A stretch of 64,000 nt of DNA from CAVVEQ01 sp963802095 (GCA_963802095.1 CAWDHI010000011.1:62001-126000); one strand, 5' to 3'; positions 23,774 through 33,680 are shown, counted from the first letter of the stretch. The notes: generated by a model from the sequence alone, not told the origin. Made by a program: numbers and translations.

Positions 23774-25564
23774 TTATTTAACCGTTATGGCTTCCAGCTG
23801 TTTTACCAGTTCATCGAGGACATCGAAACCACCCTGCCAGAACGCTGCCTTGGTCACATCCACACCGGCATGTTTTAATATGGAAACCGGAGCTTCCGAA
23901 CCGCCTATGGAAAGTATTCTGCGGAAGCGCGGTTTGAAGGCTTCGCCCTGCAGTTTGTACTCGCGGTAGAGCGAGAGTACCAGCAATTGCCCGAAGGCAT
24001 AGGCATAGACATAGAATGGGACGTTGAAGATGTGGGGGATCGCTACCCACTCCCATTTGAATTCCTCGTTCAGTTCGATCGAATCCCCAAATTGTTCCTT
24101 CAGGTTCTCAAAGTAGGCTGCTGCCAGGTCGTCGACCGAGGCATTCTGCATCACCATCCCGTGGGCCTGTTTTTCGAAGAGGGCGAAGTAGATCTGGCGC
24201 TGGATGGTGGCATAACTATCATCCATCTGGCGGAAGAGCAGGTCGCGGCGGACGGATTCGTCGGTCTCCTCCTTGAGCAGCTTATCCACCAGCAGCATCT
24301 CCCCGAAGGTGGAGGCTGTTTCAGCAAGGGGCAGGCAGGCGTGCTGTGTGAACAGGGTGTGGTGTTCCGCCATCATGGCGTGGATGGCATGACCCAGCTC
24401 GTGCGCCATGGTGGCTACGTCGTCGGATCTCCCCTGGTAATTTAAGAGAACCCAGGGGGTAAGGGATGGTTCGATGGTGGCGCAGAACGCCCCGCCCATT
24501 TTGCCCTTCCGTACTTCTCCATCCAGGTGATCCTCCCTGAAGACCCGTTCCGCAAGCTGCTCGAACTGCGGGTCGAACTGGCGGAAGGCGTCGAAGACAA
24601 CCCGGGTGGACTGGGCATAAGAATACTTTTTATCGGATTTTGCCACCGGGGCATAGATATCATAGCGGCGGAGTTTATTCATCTTTATCCAGCGAGCTTT
24701 CAGCTGGAAAAAGCGCTGAAAGATGGCGTTGTTGCCGCGCGAGACCTCCAGCAGGGTATCCACCACCTTGTCGGGAATATCGTTGACAAGGTTGCGGGTG
24801 GCGATGGGCGACTTGTATTTACGCAGGGACACGTTCTCGTTGGCCCAATCCCGCACGAGGGTCTGGTACATCTGCCCCAGGATAGGCGCATCCTTGGTAT
24901 AGACCCGGTAAAGCTCCTGGTAGGCGCGGGCGCGCACATCCGGATCTGATTCGCGAACGTAGACCATCAGCTCTCCACGGGTGATGCCCTTGCCGCCCCG
25001 AACCCCTTTCAGATCAAAGGTATAGCGATTGGTTATCGAATCGTAGAGCGTGTTGAGCGCATTGAAACCGGTGACGTTCTTAATATTGAGGATCTTCTCC
25101 TCCGCTTCAGTGAGCGTGTACGGTTTGAACAGGCGGATCTGCTCCAGCCAGTAGGTGTAATCACCGGCAACCTTCAACAGGCGATCAGCAGCTTCCCGGG
25201 GAAGATCCTTCCACCAGAGGTTGAAGAACAACAGGCGGTTGGAAAGCTCCGCTCCGAACTGGTCCACGCGCGCCAGCAGTGTTTGAACAGCCTGGTTCTG
25301 AGTGTCCTGGGCGAAGAGGAGCTGGGCGTAACCACCCAGGCGGTTCACCCTCCGCTGGACGGATTCAAGCTTTTTGATAAAGGCAAGAAACTCGGCCTCA
25401 GCGATATCCGCGGTGAAGATCGGCCGCTGGGATTCCAGGGCTTTCACTTCCTTTTCCAGGGATTTGAATGCCTTTTCCAGGGCGGGGTCATCCACCCCTG
25501 CAAACAGGTCTTTCAAGCTCCATATCTTCTGGGGATAAGCGTTTTTTTCAGGGGATTGTTTCAT
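23774..25564 (-). CDS. pepF: Oligoendopeptidase F (M3 peptidase)
   Basis: 596 residues, usual for PepF. The zinc motif MAHELGHAIHAMM is followed at the right spacing by ETASTFGEML, which supplies the third ligand Glu. The N-terminal helical lid domain is complete. It cuts oligopeptides of roughly 7-17 residues in the cytoplasm and helps recycle peptides. The gene starts at ATG 25564 with AGAGGA. It stands alone, convergent with corA across the IS element. Confidence 0.95.
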   Translation of the reverse strand: MKQSPEKNAYPQKIWSLKDLFAGVDDPALEKAFKSLEKEVKALESQRPIFTADIAEAEFLAFIKKLESVQRRVNRLGGYAQLLFAQDTQNQAVQTLLARVDQFGAELSNRLLFFNLWWKDLPREAADRLLKVAGDYTYWLEQIRLFKPYTLTEAEEKILNIKNVTGFNALNTLYDSITNRYTFDLKGVRGGKGITRGELMVYVRESDPDVRARAYQELYRVYTKDAPILGQMYQTLVRDWANENVSLRKYKSPIATRNLVNDIPDKVVDTLLEVSRGNNAIFQRFFQLKARWIKMNKLRRYDIYAPVAKSDKKYSYAQSTRVVFDAFRQFDPQFEQLAERVFREDHLDGEVRKGKMGGAFCATIEPSLTPWVLLNYQGRSDDVATMAHELGHAIHAMMAEHHTLFTQHACLPLAETASTFGEMLLVDKLLKEETDESVRRDLLFRQMDDSYATIQRQIYFALFEKQAHGMVMQNASVDDLAAAYFENLKEQFGDSIELNEEFKWEWVAIPHIFNVPFYVYAYAFGQLLVLSLYREYKLQGEAFKPRFRRILSIGGSEAPVSILKHAGVDVTKAAFWQGGFDVLDELVKQLEAITVK

Positions 25565-25644
25565 GGGATCCTCTTAAAATTGATGGTGGTTCCAACCACC
25601 AAATTATATTCCCGAATTGTCATTTCCCGGGTTGGTGATGGGTG

Positions 25645-26424
25645 TCAGTCCGCTTTGCGGATCTCCGTAGAGATCATTCCGGCAAGGGAGGCTCCGGCGC
25701 CGATCAACGAATAGGGCGGGTGAAAGAAATCCGGGTTGCCATCCAGCCCCACCACCACTCCGCCGGCCTCCTGGATGAGCAACGCCCCAGCTGCAAAATC
25801 CCAGGGGCTGTTTCCGAGCTGCCAGTAGCCATCCAGCCGCCCGGCTGCCACATAGGCCAGGTCGAGCGCCGCGGAGCCATTCCGCCGGATGGTCTGTGCC
25901 AGACCGGAAATATGGATGAAGACCCGGCTGTTCTTCTCGAGAAGGCCGCTATCCGCTGCGGGGAAGGAGGTTCCCAGAAGCGCCAGGTACATTTCATCGA
26001 CATTGGTAACCCGGGTGGGTTTCCCGTTCAGGTTGGCGCCGCTGCCGCGTTCCGCGCTGAAGAGTTCATCCTGCATGGGGTCGTAAATGGCGGCCAGTTT
26101 CAGATCCCCGGCTTCGCGGTAGGCGATGGAGACGCAGAAGACCGGGTAGTTGTGGGCATAATTGATCGTTCCATCCAGCGGATCGACGATCCACTGGTGA
26201 TCGACGTTTCCTTCCAGGGAACCACTCTCCTCGCTTAGGATGCTGTGCGAGGGAAACTGAGCACGGATCTCGCCCAGGATCAGGTCCTCAGCCTTGCGAT
26301 CCATCTCGGTCACCAGGTCCTTGGCGTGCTTGAAATCCACCTGGTGTTCCTTGCCGAAGCCGTCTTTAAGGAGCGCACCCGCACGGCGGGCGAGGGATTC
26401 GATCATTTCAAGGGTGGGTTGCAT
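25645..26424 (-). CDS. Inositol monophosphatase family protein
   Basis: 259 residues. SEESGS (motif for metal 1), WIVDPLDGTINYAHNYP (metals 1 and 2) and SPWDFAAGALLIQEAGG (metal 2) are complete. Members dephosphorylate inositol 1-phosphate, fructose 1,6-bisphosphate or PAPS. Nothing here fixes the substrate; SuhB-like inositol phosphatase is most likely. A HD-domain hydrolase gene lies 29 bases upstream, so they may share a transcript. Confidence 0.92.
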   Translation of the reverse strand: MQPTLEMIESLARRAGALLKDGFGKEHQVDFKHAKDLVTEMDRKAEDLILGEIRAQFPSHSILSEESGSLEGNVDHQWIVDPLDGTINYAHNYPVFCVSIAYREAGDLKLAAIYDPMQDELFSAERGSGANLNGKPTRVTNVDEMYLALLGTSFPAADSGLLEKNSRVFIHISGLAQTIRRNGSAALDLAYVAAGRLDGYWQLGNSPWDFAAGALLIQEAGGVVVGLDGNPDFFHPPYSLIGAGASLAGMISTEIRKAD

Positions 26425-26453
26425 GGAGTATTGCGTCCTTTATGATAAAGATT

Positions 26454-27089
26454 TCAATGCTCCCCGCGCATTTCCGCGGCGAGCTCATCGAAGAAAATTT
26501 GCATTGTCCGGTGGCGGTGCCTTGCAATGCGCCGCGCCGCAGCGGTGAACAGGCGGTCCTTCACCTTGCTAAGTTTGAATAGATACTCGTGGTAAGCGCT
26601 GTGGAGCTCACCCGCGGCTTCGCTACCGCTTTCGAGGAATTGCTGCGAGGGCTCCTCGAAATGCGGGGTCTTTGCCAGCACAGCGTAGGCGATGGTCCGC
26701 GCCGCGCCGATTGCACCCAGTACGTCCAATTTATCGGCATCGAAAAGCACACGGGCTTCGATTGTGGCCGGGGGCACACCGCTATTGCGGTACCTGTGCC
26801 CGCGGATGCATTCCTGCACCGCGGCGATCCGTTCACTGTTCCAGCCTTCCTTTGCAAGGACATCCGCGGCGAATTCTGCGGAATGCTGGTGGTGCTCGCT
26901 GCGTTTCTCGCCGCCCGGGGTGCTGCCGGCGGCATCGTGCAGCAACGCGGCAGCCCGGACAATCTCTAGGTCCGCGCCTTCCTCTTCCGCAAGCCTTTCG
27001 GCCATGTGGTAAACCCGTACGACATGGTCATATCCGTGCACGGGGTCAAAACCGGGATACCAGGTCCGGGCATCATCCAGGGTTGGCAT
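26454..27089 (-). CDS. HD-domain phosphohydrolase
   Basis: 211 residues. An early His in GYDHVVRVYHMAERLAEEE, the HD pair in AALLHDAAG and a later DADKLDVLGAIG form the metal-binding HD fold. It resembles YedJ/YpgQ-type small hydrolases of nucleotides or related phosphates in the cytoplasm; the substrate is unknown. It is cotranscribed with the inositol phosphatase gene by spacing. Confidence 0.88.
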   Translation of the reverse strand: MPTLDDARTWYPGFDPVHGYDHVVRVYHMAERLAEEEGADLEIVRAAALLHDAAGSTPGGEKRSEHHQHSAEFAADVLAKEGWNSERIAAVQECIRGHRYRNSGVPPATIEARVLFDADKLDVLGAIGAARTIAYAVLAKTPHFEEPSQQFLESGSEAAGELHSAYHEYLFKLSKVKDRLFTAAARRIARHRHRTMQIFFDELAAEMRGEH

Positions 27090-27208
27090 AAATGATCCTT
27101 GAGGTGAACTGTGGTAATTCTAACTTAATTGACGGGAGTTCAGGTGAACGCTCCTTCAGGGAACGCCCGGCGGAGGTGCACCTTTGCGGATCACGTCACC
27201 CCGATAGA

Positions 27209-28480
27209 TCAGATCGTGGCTTCGGCGGACCTATCCACCACCAGTGAGCCCTTTTTGATCACCTGTGCTACCAGGTTGCCACCAAATCGGTAAGCGATCT
27301 GACGGTAATCCGGGACGGAGAGGATCACCAGGTCGGCATCCTTGCCGGGATGAAGAGAGCCGATTTGATCCGCCCGACCGATAGCTGCCGCTGCGTTGAG
27401 GGTGGCAGCAACCAGTGCCTGGGCAGGAGATAGGCGCAAGGCGCGGCAGGCGAGTGCGATGGTGAACTGCATACTCCCGCACCAGGCTGTGCCTGGGTTA
27501 AGGTCGGAGGCGATGGCGAGCAACCCGTTGGCAGCTATGATCTCTTTTGCGGGGGTGAAATGGTTGTCCGCAAGACCAAAGGGGGTGCAGGGCAGGGCAA
27601 CGGCCACAGTGTCGCTCTGGGAAACGGCGAGGAGTTCCTCTTTGGAAGTTTTCACCAGGTGATCCACGGAAACCGCCCCCAACTCCACCGACAGGCGGCA
27701 GCCGCCGAGGTTTTCGAATTCGTCCACATGCGCTTTCAGTGGAAATCCCAGCTCCCGGGCTTTGATCAATATTTTGCGGGTATGTTCTAAGTTGAAAGCT
27801 CCACGCTCACAGAATACATCCACAAAAGGCAATGGCCTGCCACCTGCGCGCTCCCGCCACCACTTTAGCAGGGTAGGCAACATATCATCTACGATCCGGT
27901 GGGTATAGCCATCCGCATCGCCGGTGAATTCCAGCGGGATGGCGTGCGCCGCGAGGAAGGTGGGAATGATGGAGAGCAGGCCGGCTTCATCCAGGGATAG
28001 CCCAACTTCCAATTGTTTAAGCTCGGTTTCCATTTCCAGGCCGTAGCCGCTCTTGGCTTCGGCAGTGGTGGTGCCGTGGGCAAGCATTCCTGCTGCCCGT
28101 TTTCCAGATTGCGCGAGCAACTCCTCGCGGTTGGCAGCGCGGGTGGCTCGTACCGTGGCGTTGATCCCCCCGCCTGCGGCCATGATCTCCTGGTAGGTTC
28201 TGCCCTGCAGGCGGCTTTCGAATTCCCCGGCGCGGTCGGAGACAAAGACCAAATGGGTGTGCGCATCCACGAACCCCGGCAGCACGGCGTTTCCGCGGGC
28301 ATCCAGGCGCGGCTCGGATGGAAATCGGCGTAGAAGGGCTTCCTCTGGGCCGATCTCCGCGATCTTCTCCCCGTGGATGAGAACTGCCGCCCCGGAGAGC
28401 GGATTCATCTCGCCCAATAGTTTTCCCCGTTGGGGAGTGGCGGTAAGGGGGATCACTTGGGAACAATTAACGATCAGCAT
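27209..28480 (-). CDS. hutI: Imidazolonepropionase
   Basis: 423 residues. The amidohydrolase metal motif VDAHTHLVF, the HutI-specific RLQGRTYQEIMAAGGG and TVRATRAA, KSGYGLE and the late SDLNPG are all present. It hydrolyses 4-imidazolone-5-propionate to N-formimino-glutamate, the third step of histidine breakdown, with zinc or iron. No hutH, hutU or formimino-glutamate enzyme is in the window, so either the hut genes are scattered or only part of the pathway is kept. Confidence 0.95.
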   Translation of the reverse strand: MLIVNCSQVIPLTATPQRGKLLGEMNPLSGAAVLIHGEKIAEIGPEEALLRRFPSEPRLDARGNAVLPGFVDAHTHLVFVSDRAGEFESRLQGRTYQEIMAAGGGINATVRATRAANREELLAQSGKRAAGMLAHGTTTAEAKSGYGLEMETELKQLEVGLSLDEAGLLSIIPTFLAAHAIPLEFTGDADGYTHRIVDDMLPTLLKWWRERAGGRPLPFVDVFCERGAFNLEHTRKILIKARELGFPLKAHVDEFENLGGCRLSVELGAVSVDHLVKTSKEELLAVSQSDTVAVALPCTPFGLADNHFTPAKEIIAANGLLAIASDLNPGTAWCGSMQFTIALACRALRLSPAQALVAATLNAAAAIGRADQIGSLHPGKDADLVILSVPDYRQIAYRFGGNLVAQVIKKGSLVVDRSAEATI

Positions 28481-28541
28481 TTCATACCTAAGATATTAGA
28501 AAAATTTATACAGGAAAACCCAAGTTTTTTCAAGGCTACCG

Positions 28542-29747
28542 CTAGTTCAAATCCCCAGCAGTTGGTGGTGCAGTTCCAAGCGAGTTGCCTTTGCCAATCC
28601 GAATGAAGCGCAGTATCACCAAGGCGACAAGATTGAAAATAAGGCAGACAAGCGCATTAAGCCAGAAACCCTTTTCGAAGAGATACGGAGCAGCCAGATC
28701 GCCAAGCATGCGGGCAATGGCATGCGAAGCGATATATGCAGCCAGCAGGGTTGCGCGCATGCCGGGCATCACCTCGCTGGCCAGCGAGATGCTGCTGACC
28801 ATGGCCAGCTCGAAGCTGAAATAGATCACGAAAAGCCAGGAGAGGGCACCCGCGTAGGTGTGGCGCAGCAGCGGGAAGGCGGCCAGAGCGATGATGTTGA
28901 TGACCAATCCCAGTGCGATCGTACGTTCCTTACCGAAGCGGTCGGTGATGGCTGCAGATAGACCCTCCCCTCCCAACTCGGAGAGACCCAGCACTGCGGA
29001 GGCAGCCCCAAGGGCGGCTATCTGGAGGGCGAAAGTATCCTCGATCCACACCCCGAACATGACCGAGATGAGCTCGTTACCTGCAGCGAAAAAGAGCCCG
29101 AACACCAAAAGCATGACCGCATTGCGTGTGGAGAAGATCGCCCGGAGGTGGACGGGTTCGCCGGGATTGGCCGCGGCGGGTGGCCGATTGGCAGGGATGA
29201 AGGCGATCACGCATATCACCCCGATCATTCCCATAAGCGCAAGGGCGGCAAAGGCGTTTTGCCAGCCGAAATTCTGGATGATAAGACCCATCAGGGGTAC
29301 CACGATAAAGAAACTGGCAGCCCAGCTTATCTCGAAGATACCCATCACAAACCCCCGGCGATCGTAGGAGGTCCGGTCGCTGAGGAAGGCGAATACAGCC
29401 GGCAGAAAAATATTGATGGCCAGGTTGCCAAGGAAGAGCGAGAGTGCGAAAACGGGATACCCGGGGAAGACCGCCACCAGGGCGGCGCTGAGGGTGAAGA
29501 TCGAAACCCCAAGCAGGATGCCAGCCCTCCGCCCGTACCGATCGCTGAGCGGGGCAAGTAGGGGACCGAGCAGGGCGGTGAGCATGGAAACGCCCAGCGC
29601 AGTGGTGATGGCGGTGATCTCCACGCCCATCCCGCGGGCAAAGACCGCCAGGAAGGGATAGACCATGCGGGTGATGGTCTGCAGAATAGCCCGCAGGACG
29701 GTCAGCAGCCCGAGATCGAAGGCGAGAGAGGGTTGTTTGGTCGTCAT
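28542..29747 (-). CDS. MFS transporter
   Basis: 401 residues with twelve predicted helices. The loop between helices 2 and 3 reads APLSDRYGRRAGIL, the MFS motif A variant. The central loop (PANRPPAAANPGEP) separates two six-helix halves. Similarity is general to drug or sugar efflux types; direction and substrate are unknown. It is followed by a minus-strand small gene group and a promoter region. Confidence 0.88.
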   Translation of the reverse strand: MTTKQPSLAFDLGLLTVLRAILQTITRMVYPFLAVFARGMGVEITAITTALGVSMLTALLGPLLAPLSDRYGRRAGILLGVSIFTLSAALVAVFPGYPVFALSLFLGNLAINIFLPAVFAFLSDRTSYDRRGFVMGIFEISWAASFFIVVPLMGLIIQNFGWQNAFAALALMGMIGVICVIAFIPANRPPAAANPGEPVHLRAIFSTRNAVMLLVFGLFFAAGNELISVMFGVWIEDTFALQIAALGAASAVLGLSELGGEGLSAAITDRFGKERTIALGLVINIIALAAFPLLRHTYAGALSWLFVIYFSFELAMVSSISLASEVMPGMRATLLAAYIASHAIARMLGDLAAPYLFEKGFWLNALVCLIFNLVALVILRFIRIGKGNSLGTAPPTAGDLN

Positions 29748-29750
29748 TTT

Positions 29751-29784
29751 ACAAAAAAGAAAGCCTCCCGCGGAATTGGGAGGC
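29751..29784 (-). terminator. Terminator of the Rrf2-small protein operon
   Basis: GCCTCCC (29763-29769) pairs with GGGAGGC (29778-29784), followed on the minus strand by a T-rich run (complement of 29751-29762). It overlaps the MFS start region. Confidence 0.7.
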
Positions 29785-29801
29785 CGGGGAAAAGGTTCCG
29801 T

Positions 29802-30059
29802 TTAATCAATCGTCCTTTGGGGGCGCTCCGGCAGGTTATGGATATAGACCGTCTTCGAATTGTAGGTGGAAACCCGGTCGATATGCATCAGCCAGTCCAG
29901 TTCGCTTTCGGTGGGATGGTGGCTGATATCCGCTTCGCTGATAGAGACGAATTCTCCGCTGAGCATATCCTGGAATAGGCCATCACCCCAATCAATGACG
30001 TAATTTCCCTCCCGGGTTATGACGATCCACTGGCGGTTGACTGCGGTTCCTGTTGGCAT
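29802..30059 (-). CDS. Small conserved protein downstream of Rrf2
   Basis: 85 residues, soluble, with no cysteines. The sequence (NRQWIVITREGNYVIDWGDG, then a C-terminal SKTVYIHNLPERPQ) suggests a small mostly beta protein. I do not recognise a family. It starts 24 bases after the Rrf2-type regulator's stop and ends at a terminator, so it is the only likely cotranscribed target of that regulator, which makes it a candidate for an Fe-S or redox-linked role. Confidence 0.6.
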   Translation of the reverse strand: MPTGTAVNRQWIVITREGNYVIDWGDGLFQDMLSGEFVSISEADISHHPTESELDWLMHIDRVSTYNSKTVYIHNLPERPQRTID

Positions 30060-30083
30060 GGATTTTTCCGTATTGACTGGGGA

Positions 30084-30494
30084 TCAATGATGTCCGTTCT
30101 TACTGAACTGCGCAAAATTGGTCGAGCGAAGTTTAGCCACCAGATCTTCCTGTGTGGAGCACCAAACCTCCTTAAGCGGGCAATCATCTTCGAATGGGCA
30201 CACAGCCGGGGCGTGGGTGCAGTCGTTCAATCGCACTGGCCCGTCGATAGCTTCCACTACGTCAAGGAGGGTGACCTCGGAGGGCGGGTGTGCCAGGGTG
30301 ACGCCGCCATGTGCCCCGCGTGAAGTATGGATGATGCCGGCGATGGAAAGCTGGGAGATGATCTTGGCCAGGAAGCTGGGTGGGATCTTCTGGGATCTGG
30401 CGATCAAAGCGGTGGAAGCTTTTTGATCCGGTTCTATCCTGGAAAGGTAGAGAACTGCTCGAAGGGCATAATCCGCCTGTTTTGTGATCTGCAT
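30084..30494 (-). CDS. Rrf2-family transcriptional regulator
   Basis: 136 residues. The winged helix-turn-helix KQADYALRAVLYLS, IPPSFLAKIISQL and RGAHGGVTLAHPPSEVTLLDVVEAIDGP is typical of Rrf2/IscR. Three cysteines in NDCTHAPAVCPFEDDCPL fit an Fe-S cluster site (C-x7-C-x5-C, as in IscR/NsrR), so it probably senses iron-sulfur status, nitric oxide or oxidants. It is autogenous by position: AT-rich sequence with a likely operator (30495-30545) separates it from the divergent thioesterase gene. Confidence 0.88.
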   Translation of the reverse strand: MQITKQADYALRAVLYLSRIEPDQKASTALIARSQKIPPSFLAKIISQLSIAGIIHTSRGAHGGVTLAHPPSEVTLLDVVEAIDGPVRLNDCTHAPAVCPFEDDCPLKEVWCSTQEDLVAKLRSTNFAQFSKNGHH

Positions 30495-30649
30495 ACGAAC
30501 CTTCCTCTAAAAACAAAATCGGTAAAATTTGTCTGAATATGAGTATACGCGCAAGCGGCATTGAGAGCAAGTGATGAAGGTCATAAAATTGCGGGATGCA
30601 AAAAGAGGAATTAATAGAAGAAAAGCCCTGCCAAAGATATAATTCAGGT

Positions 30650-31075
30650 ATGACAAGATTCAATTTCAACCTTCCTGTCCAGCTGCGTTATAGCGACCTG
30701 GATCCGCAATGGCACGTCAATAATGTGCGCACTCTCTCCCTGTTGGAACATGCCCGTTTTGCCTACCTGATGGAACTGGGTTTGTTCGACGGGAAATCGT
30801 TTTTCGACCTTGGGCTGATCGTGGCCGATGTACACCTTTCCTACCTGGCACCCATCGAGCTGGAGCAGAAGATCCGCGTAGGGGTGCGGGTGACGAAGAT
30901 CGGCACAAAGAGCATGGTCTTTGAATATGAGGTCATCGAGGAAGAAAGCGGATCAGTGCTGGTGAAAGCGGAGACGGTGATGGTAGCTTATGATTACCAC
31001 ACCCACCGGAGCATCCCGGTCTCGGCAGCCTGGCGGGAGAGGATTGGCGAGTACGAAGGTGTCAATTTCGGTTAA
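30650..31075 (+). CDS. Acyl-CoA thioesterase, hot-dog fold (4HBT)
   Basis: 141 residues when started at ATG 30650. RYSDLDPQWHVNNVRTLSLLEHARF is the 4HBT signature: the YSDLDP Asp is catalytic and HVNN contacts substrate. Members hydrolyse acyl-CoA or aromatic thioesters as dimers or tetramers. An upstream in-frame opening from 30596 is unlikely to be used. It is followed by the M42 peptidase gene after 52 bases. Confidence 0.85.
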   Translation: MTRFNFNLPVQLRYSDLDPQWHVNNVRTLSLLEHARFAYLMELGLFDGKSFFDLGLIVADVHLSYLAPIELEQKIRVGVRVTKIGTKSMVFEYEVIEEESGSVLVKAETVMVAYDYHTHRSIPVSAAWRERIGEYEGVNFG

Positions 31076-31127
31076 GTCGCCAGAATACCAAGACTATAAA
31101 TACCCCCTTTTTTCCAAGGAGAATTTC

Positions 31128-32174
31128 ATGCACGGAATTGATGAAATATTTCTCGAAAAATTCCTGGTTGGTTTGTTGAATATACCAAGTCCGACAGGTT
31201 ACAGTGAGCACGCAATTGATTTATGTGAAAAAACGCTTTCAGCTTTTTCACCCATGACCCTCAACCGCACCCACAAGGGAGCTCTTCTGGCGAGTCTTCC
31301 GGGGACTAAGCAGGGACACGAAAGAGCCCTCACTGCGCACGTGGATACCCTGGGCGCGATGGTTAAAGCCATCAAATCCACCGGCAGGTTGCAGCTAACC
31401 CAGCTCGGGGGGTACGCTTGGAATTCGGTTGAAGGGGAAGGTTGCACCGTTTTCTCCGCTTCGGGAAAAGCTTTCCGCGGCTCCATTCTGATCAACAAGG
31501 CTTCCGTGCACGTGCACGGCAGGCAGGTGGATCTCAAGCGCGAGGATGAGGTCATGGAGATCCGACTGGATGAAACCGCAAATACCGCCGAGCAAGTAGA
31601 GCAGCTCGGGATTGGTGTTGGGGACTATGTGGCGTTCGATCCCCGGGTGGAGGTGGTTAATGGTTTCATCCGCTCCCGCCACCTGGATGATAAAGCTGGG
31701 GTTGCCTGCCTGGTTTCAGCGATCAAGACTCTCCACGATAATAACCAGCGCCCCGGTCATACCGCCCATTTCCTGATCAGCAATTTTGAAGAGGTCGGCC
31801 ACGGCGCGGCCGCTGGCATCCCCGCGGAGGCGGAGGAGCTCCTGGTGGTGGATATGGCCGCAGTGGGCGAAGGGCAAACCTCCGACGAAAAATATGCCAC
31901 GATCTGCGTCAAAGACTCCAACGGACCTTATCATTATGGGTTCTCTCAAAGGCTCCGCAAGCTGGCTGATATGCATAAAATTCCTTACAAGGTGGATATT
32001 TATCCGCATTACGGCTCCGATGGTGGCGCGTTCCTGAGCGCTGGTGGCGATGTGGCGGTTGCGCTGATAGGACCAGGCGTGGATGCCTCTCACCACTATG
32101 AGCGAACGCATATGGATGCCTTGAAAGCCACCACCGCCTGGGTTCGGGCATATTTACTGGAAGGTTGCGAATAA
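31128..32174 (+). CDS. M42-family metallo-aminopeptidase
   Basis: 348 residues from ATG 31128 (AAGGAG upstream). Metal ligands are visible: His in TAHVDTLG, Asp in RHLDDKAGV, the Glu pair in NFEEVGHG, Asp in VVDMAAVG and a late His in SHHYERTH. The PDZ-like lid domain is inserted between them. The M42 family forms tetrahedral complexes that trim peptides, and some related proteins act as cellulases (FrvX type). Its stop is nine bases before gatB. Confidence 0.88.
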   Translation: MHGIDEIFLEKFLVGLLNIPSPTGYSEHAIDLCEKTLSAFSPMTLNRTHKGALLASLPGTKQGHERALTAHVDTLGAMVKAIKSTGRLQLTQLGGYAWNSVEGEGCTVFSASGKAFRGSILINKASVHVHGRQVDLKREDEVMEIRLDETANTAEQVEQLGIGVGDYVAFDPRVEVVNGFIRSRHLDDKAGVACLVSAIKTLHDNNQRPGHTAHFLISNFEEVGHGAAAGIPAEAEELLVVDMAAVGEGQTSDEKYATICVKDSNGPYHYGFSQRLRKLADMHKIPYKVDIYPHYGSDGGAFLSAGGDVAVALIGPGVDASHHYERTHMDALKATTAWVRAYLLEGCE

Positions 32175-32183
32175 AGGAATAAG

Positions 32184-33629
32184 ATGCCATTCACCGCTGA
32201 TATTGGGCTTGAGGTTCATGCGGAACTAGCCACCCGATCCAAGATGTTCTGCTCCTGTGCCGTGGTGGATTCTGTTTCCGCGCCGCCCAACAGCGCTGTC
32301 TGCCCGGTCTGCGAGGGGCTGCCGGGAGCACTGCCGGTGTTGAATGAAAAGGCGGTCGAATACGCCCTGCGGGTGGCGCTGGCACTAGGTTGCGAGGTTG
32401 CTCTTCAAAGCATTTTCGTCCGCAAGAATTATTTCTACCCTGATCTTCCCAAAGGTTACCAGATCTCCCAGTTCGAATCACCACTGGCTGATAAAGGCAC
32501 CATCACCTATTCGGTGGCGGGAAGCGAGAAAATAGCCCGCATCCGGCGCGTGCACCTAGAGGAGGATACTGGCAAGCTGACCCATATCCACACGGATAAA
32601 GAGGATTTTTCCCTCGTGGACCTCAACCGCGCCGGTGTTCCGCTGCTGGAGATCGTCTCCGAGCCGGACATGCACTCGGCGGAAGAAGCCAGCGCCTATG
32701 CTCGCGCGCTCAGGTCGGTGCTGCAGGCGCTGGGGGTCAACTCGGGCGATATGGAAAAGGGGGTCATTCGCTTTGAGGCCAACGTCTCCCTGCGTCCAGT
32801 GGGCAGTGCTGAACTCGGCACACGAGTGGAGATCAAAAATCTCAACAGCTTCCGGGCGATGGAGCGCGCCATTCGCTACCAGCTTGAAATTCAACAGTCC
32901 ACGTTGGAAAGCGGCGGAGAAGTGGAACAGGAGACGCTCGGTTGGGATGACCTCGCCGGGGTGACCTACTCCCAGCGCAGCAAGGAAGATTCGCACGATT
33001 ATCGCTACTTCCCCGAGCCGGATCTTCCCCCCCTGGTCGTGGATACCGAATGGCTGGATCGTATCCGCAGTGGATTACCCGAACTCCCGCGCGAAAGGCA
33101 GTTTCGATTCATCCGCGAATATGGACTTGCGAAAGTAGAATCCAGCCTGCTTGCGGAGGAAATATCTCTTGCAGATTATTTTGAAGATACGATCCGCGCG
33201 GGAGCGGAACCTCACGCGGCGGTCAAATGGATCACGGGCGAGATCTTCGCCTGGATGAAGGAAAGCGGGCTGGAGATCGGGCAGATCAAAGTTCCCCCCA
33301 AGTCACTGGCAATCCTGATCGGGATGGTGGAACGCGGGGGAATCAACCAGGCCACCGCCAAGCGCATCCTGGCGCGTATGCTCATGGAGGGCGGAGATCC
33401 GGCGGAGATCGTTTCCACCGAAGGATTGCAACAGGTTACGGATAAGGATGCCATCCGCAAGGTTGTCGCGGAGGTGCTGGCGGCAAACCCCGGAGCGGTC
33501 GAAAAATACCGCTCGGGCAAGCCGACCGTAGAACAATGGCTCTTCGGCCAGGTTATGCGGGAGGCGGGCGGGAGGGCAAATCCGCAGCTTGTGCGCGAGG
33601 AACTCCAGCGGCAACTTAAACCCATTTGA
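32184..33629 (+). CDS. gatB: Aspartyl/glutamyl-tRNA amidotransferase subunit B
   Basis: 481 residues. FTADIGLEVHAELATRSKMF, CPVCEGLPGALPVLN and KGYQISQFE are GatB-specific; the C-terminal ~150 residues form the helical and YqeY-like tail that handles the tRNA. GatB is the kinase/transamidase component of GatCAB, which turns Asp-tRNA-Asn or Glu-tRNA-Gln into the correct amide form. gatA and gatC are not adjacent, so the complex genes are scattered. A strong terminator follows. Confidence 0.95.
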   Translation: MPFTADIGLEVHAELATRSKMFCSCAVVDSVSAPPNSAVCPVCEGLPGALPVLNEKAVEYALRVALALGCEVALQSIFVRKNYFYPDLPKGYQISQFESPLADKGTITYSVAGSEKIARIRRVHLEEDTGKLTHIHTDKEDFSLVDLNRAGVPLLEIVSEPDMHSAEEASAYARALRSVLQALGVNSGDMEKGVIRFEANVSLRPVGSAELGTRVEIKNLNSFRAMERAIRYQLEIQQSTLESGGEVEQETLGWDDLAGVTYSQRSKEDSHDYRYFPEPDLPPLVVDTEWLDRIRSGLPELPRERQFRFIREYGLAKVESSLLAEEISLADYFEDTIRAGAEPHAAVKWITGEIFAWMKESGLEIGQIKVPPKSLAILIGMVERGGINQATAKRILARMLMEGGDPAEIVSTEGLQQVTDKDAIRKVVAEVLAANPGAVEKYRSGKPTVEQWLFGQVMREAGGRANPQLVREELQRQLKPI

Positions 33630-33646
33630 TCCACTTCCTCGTGGAG

Positions 33647-33675
33647 AAAAAAAGACCCGGGCAGGGTCTTTTTTT
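33647..33675 (+). terminator. Terminator after gatB
   Basis: AGACCC (33653-33658) pairs with GGGTCT (33664-33669), extended by A-T pairs between a run of seven A and seven T. Confidence 0.8.
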
Positions 33676-33680
33676 GCATC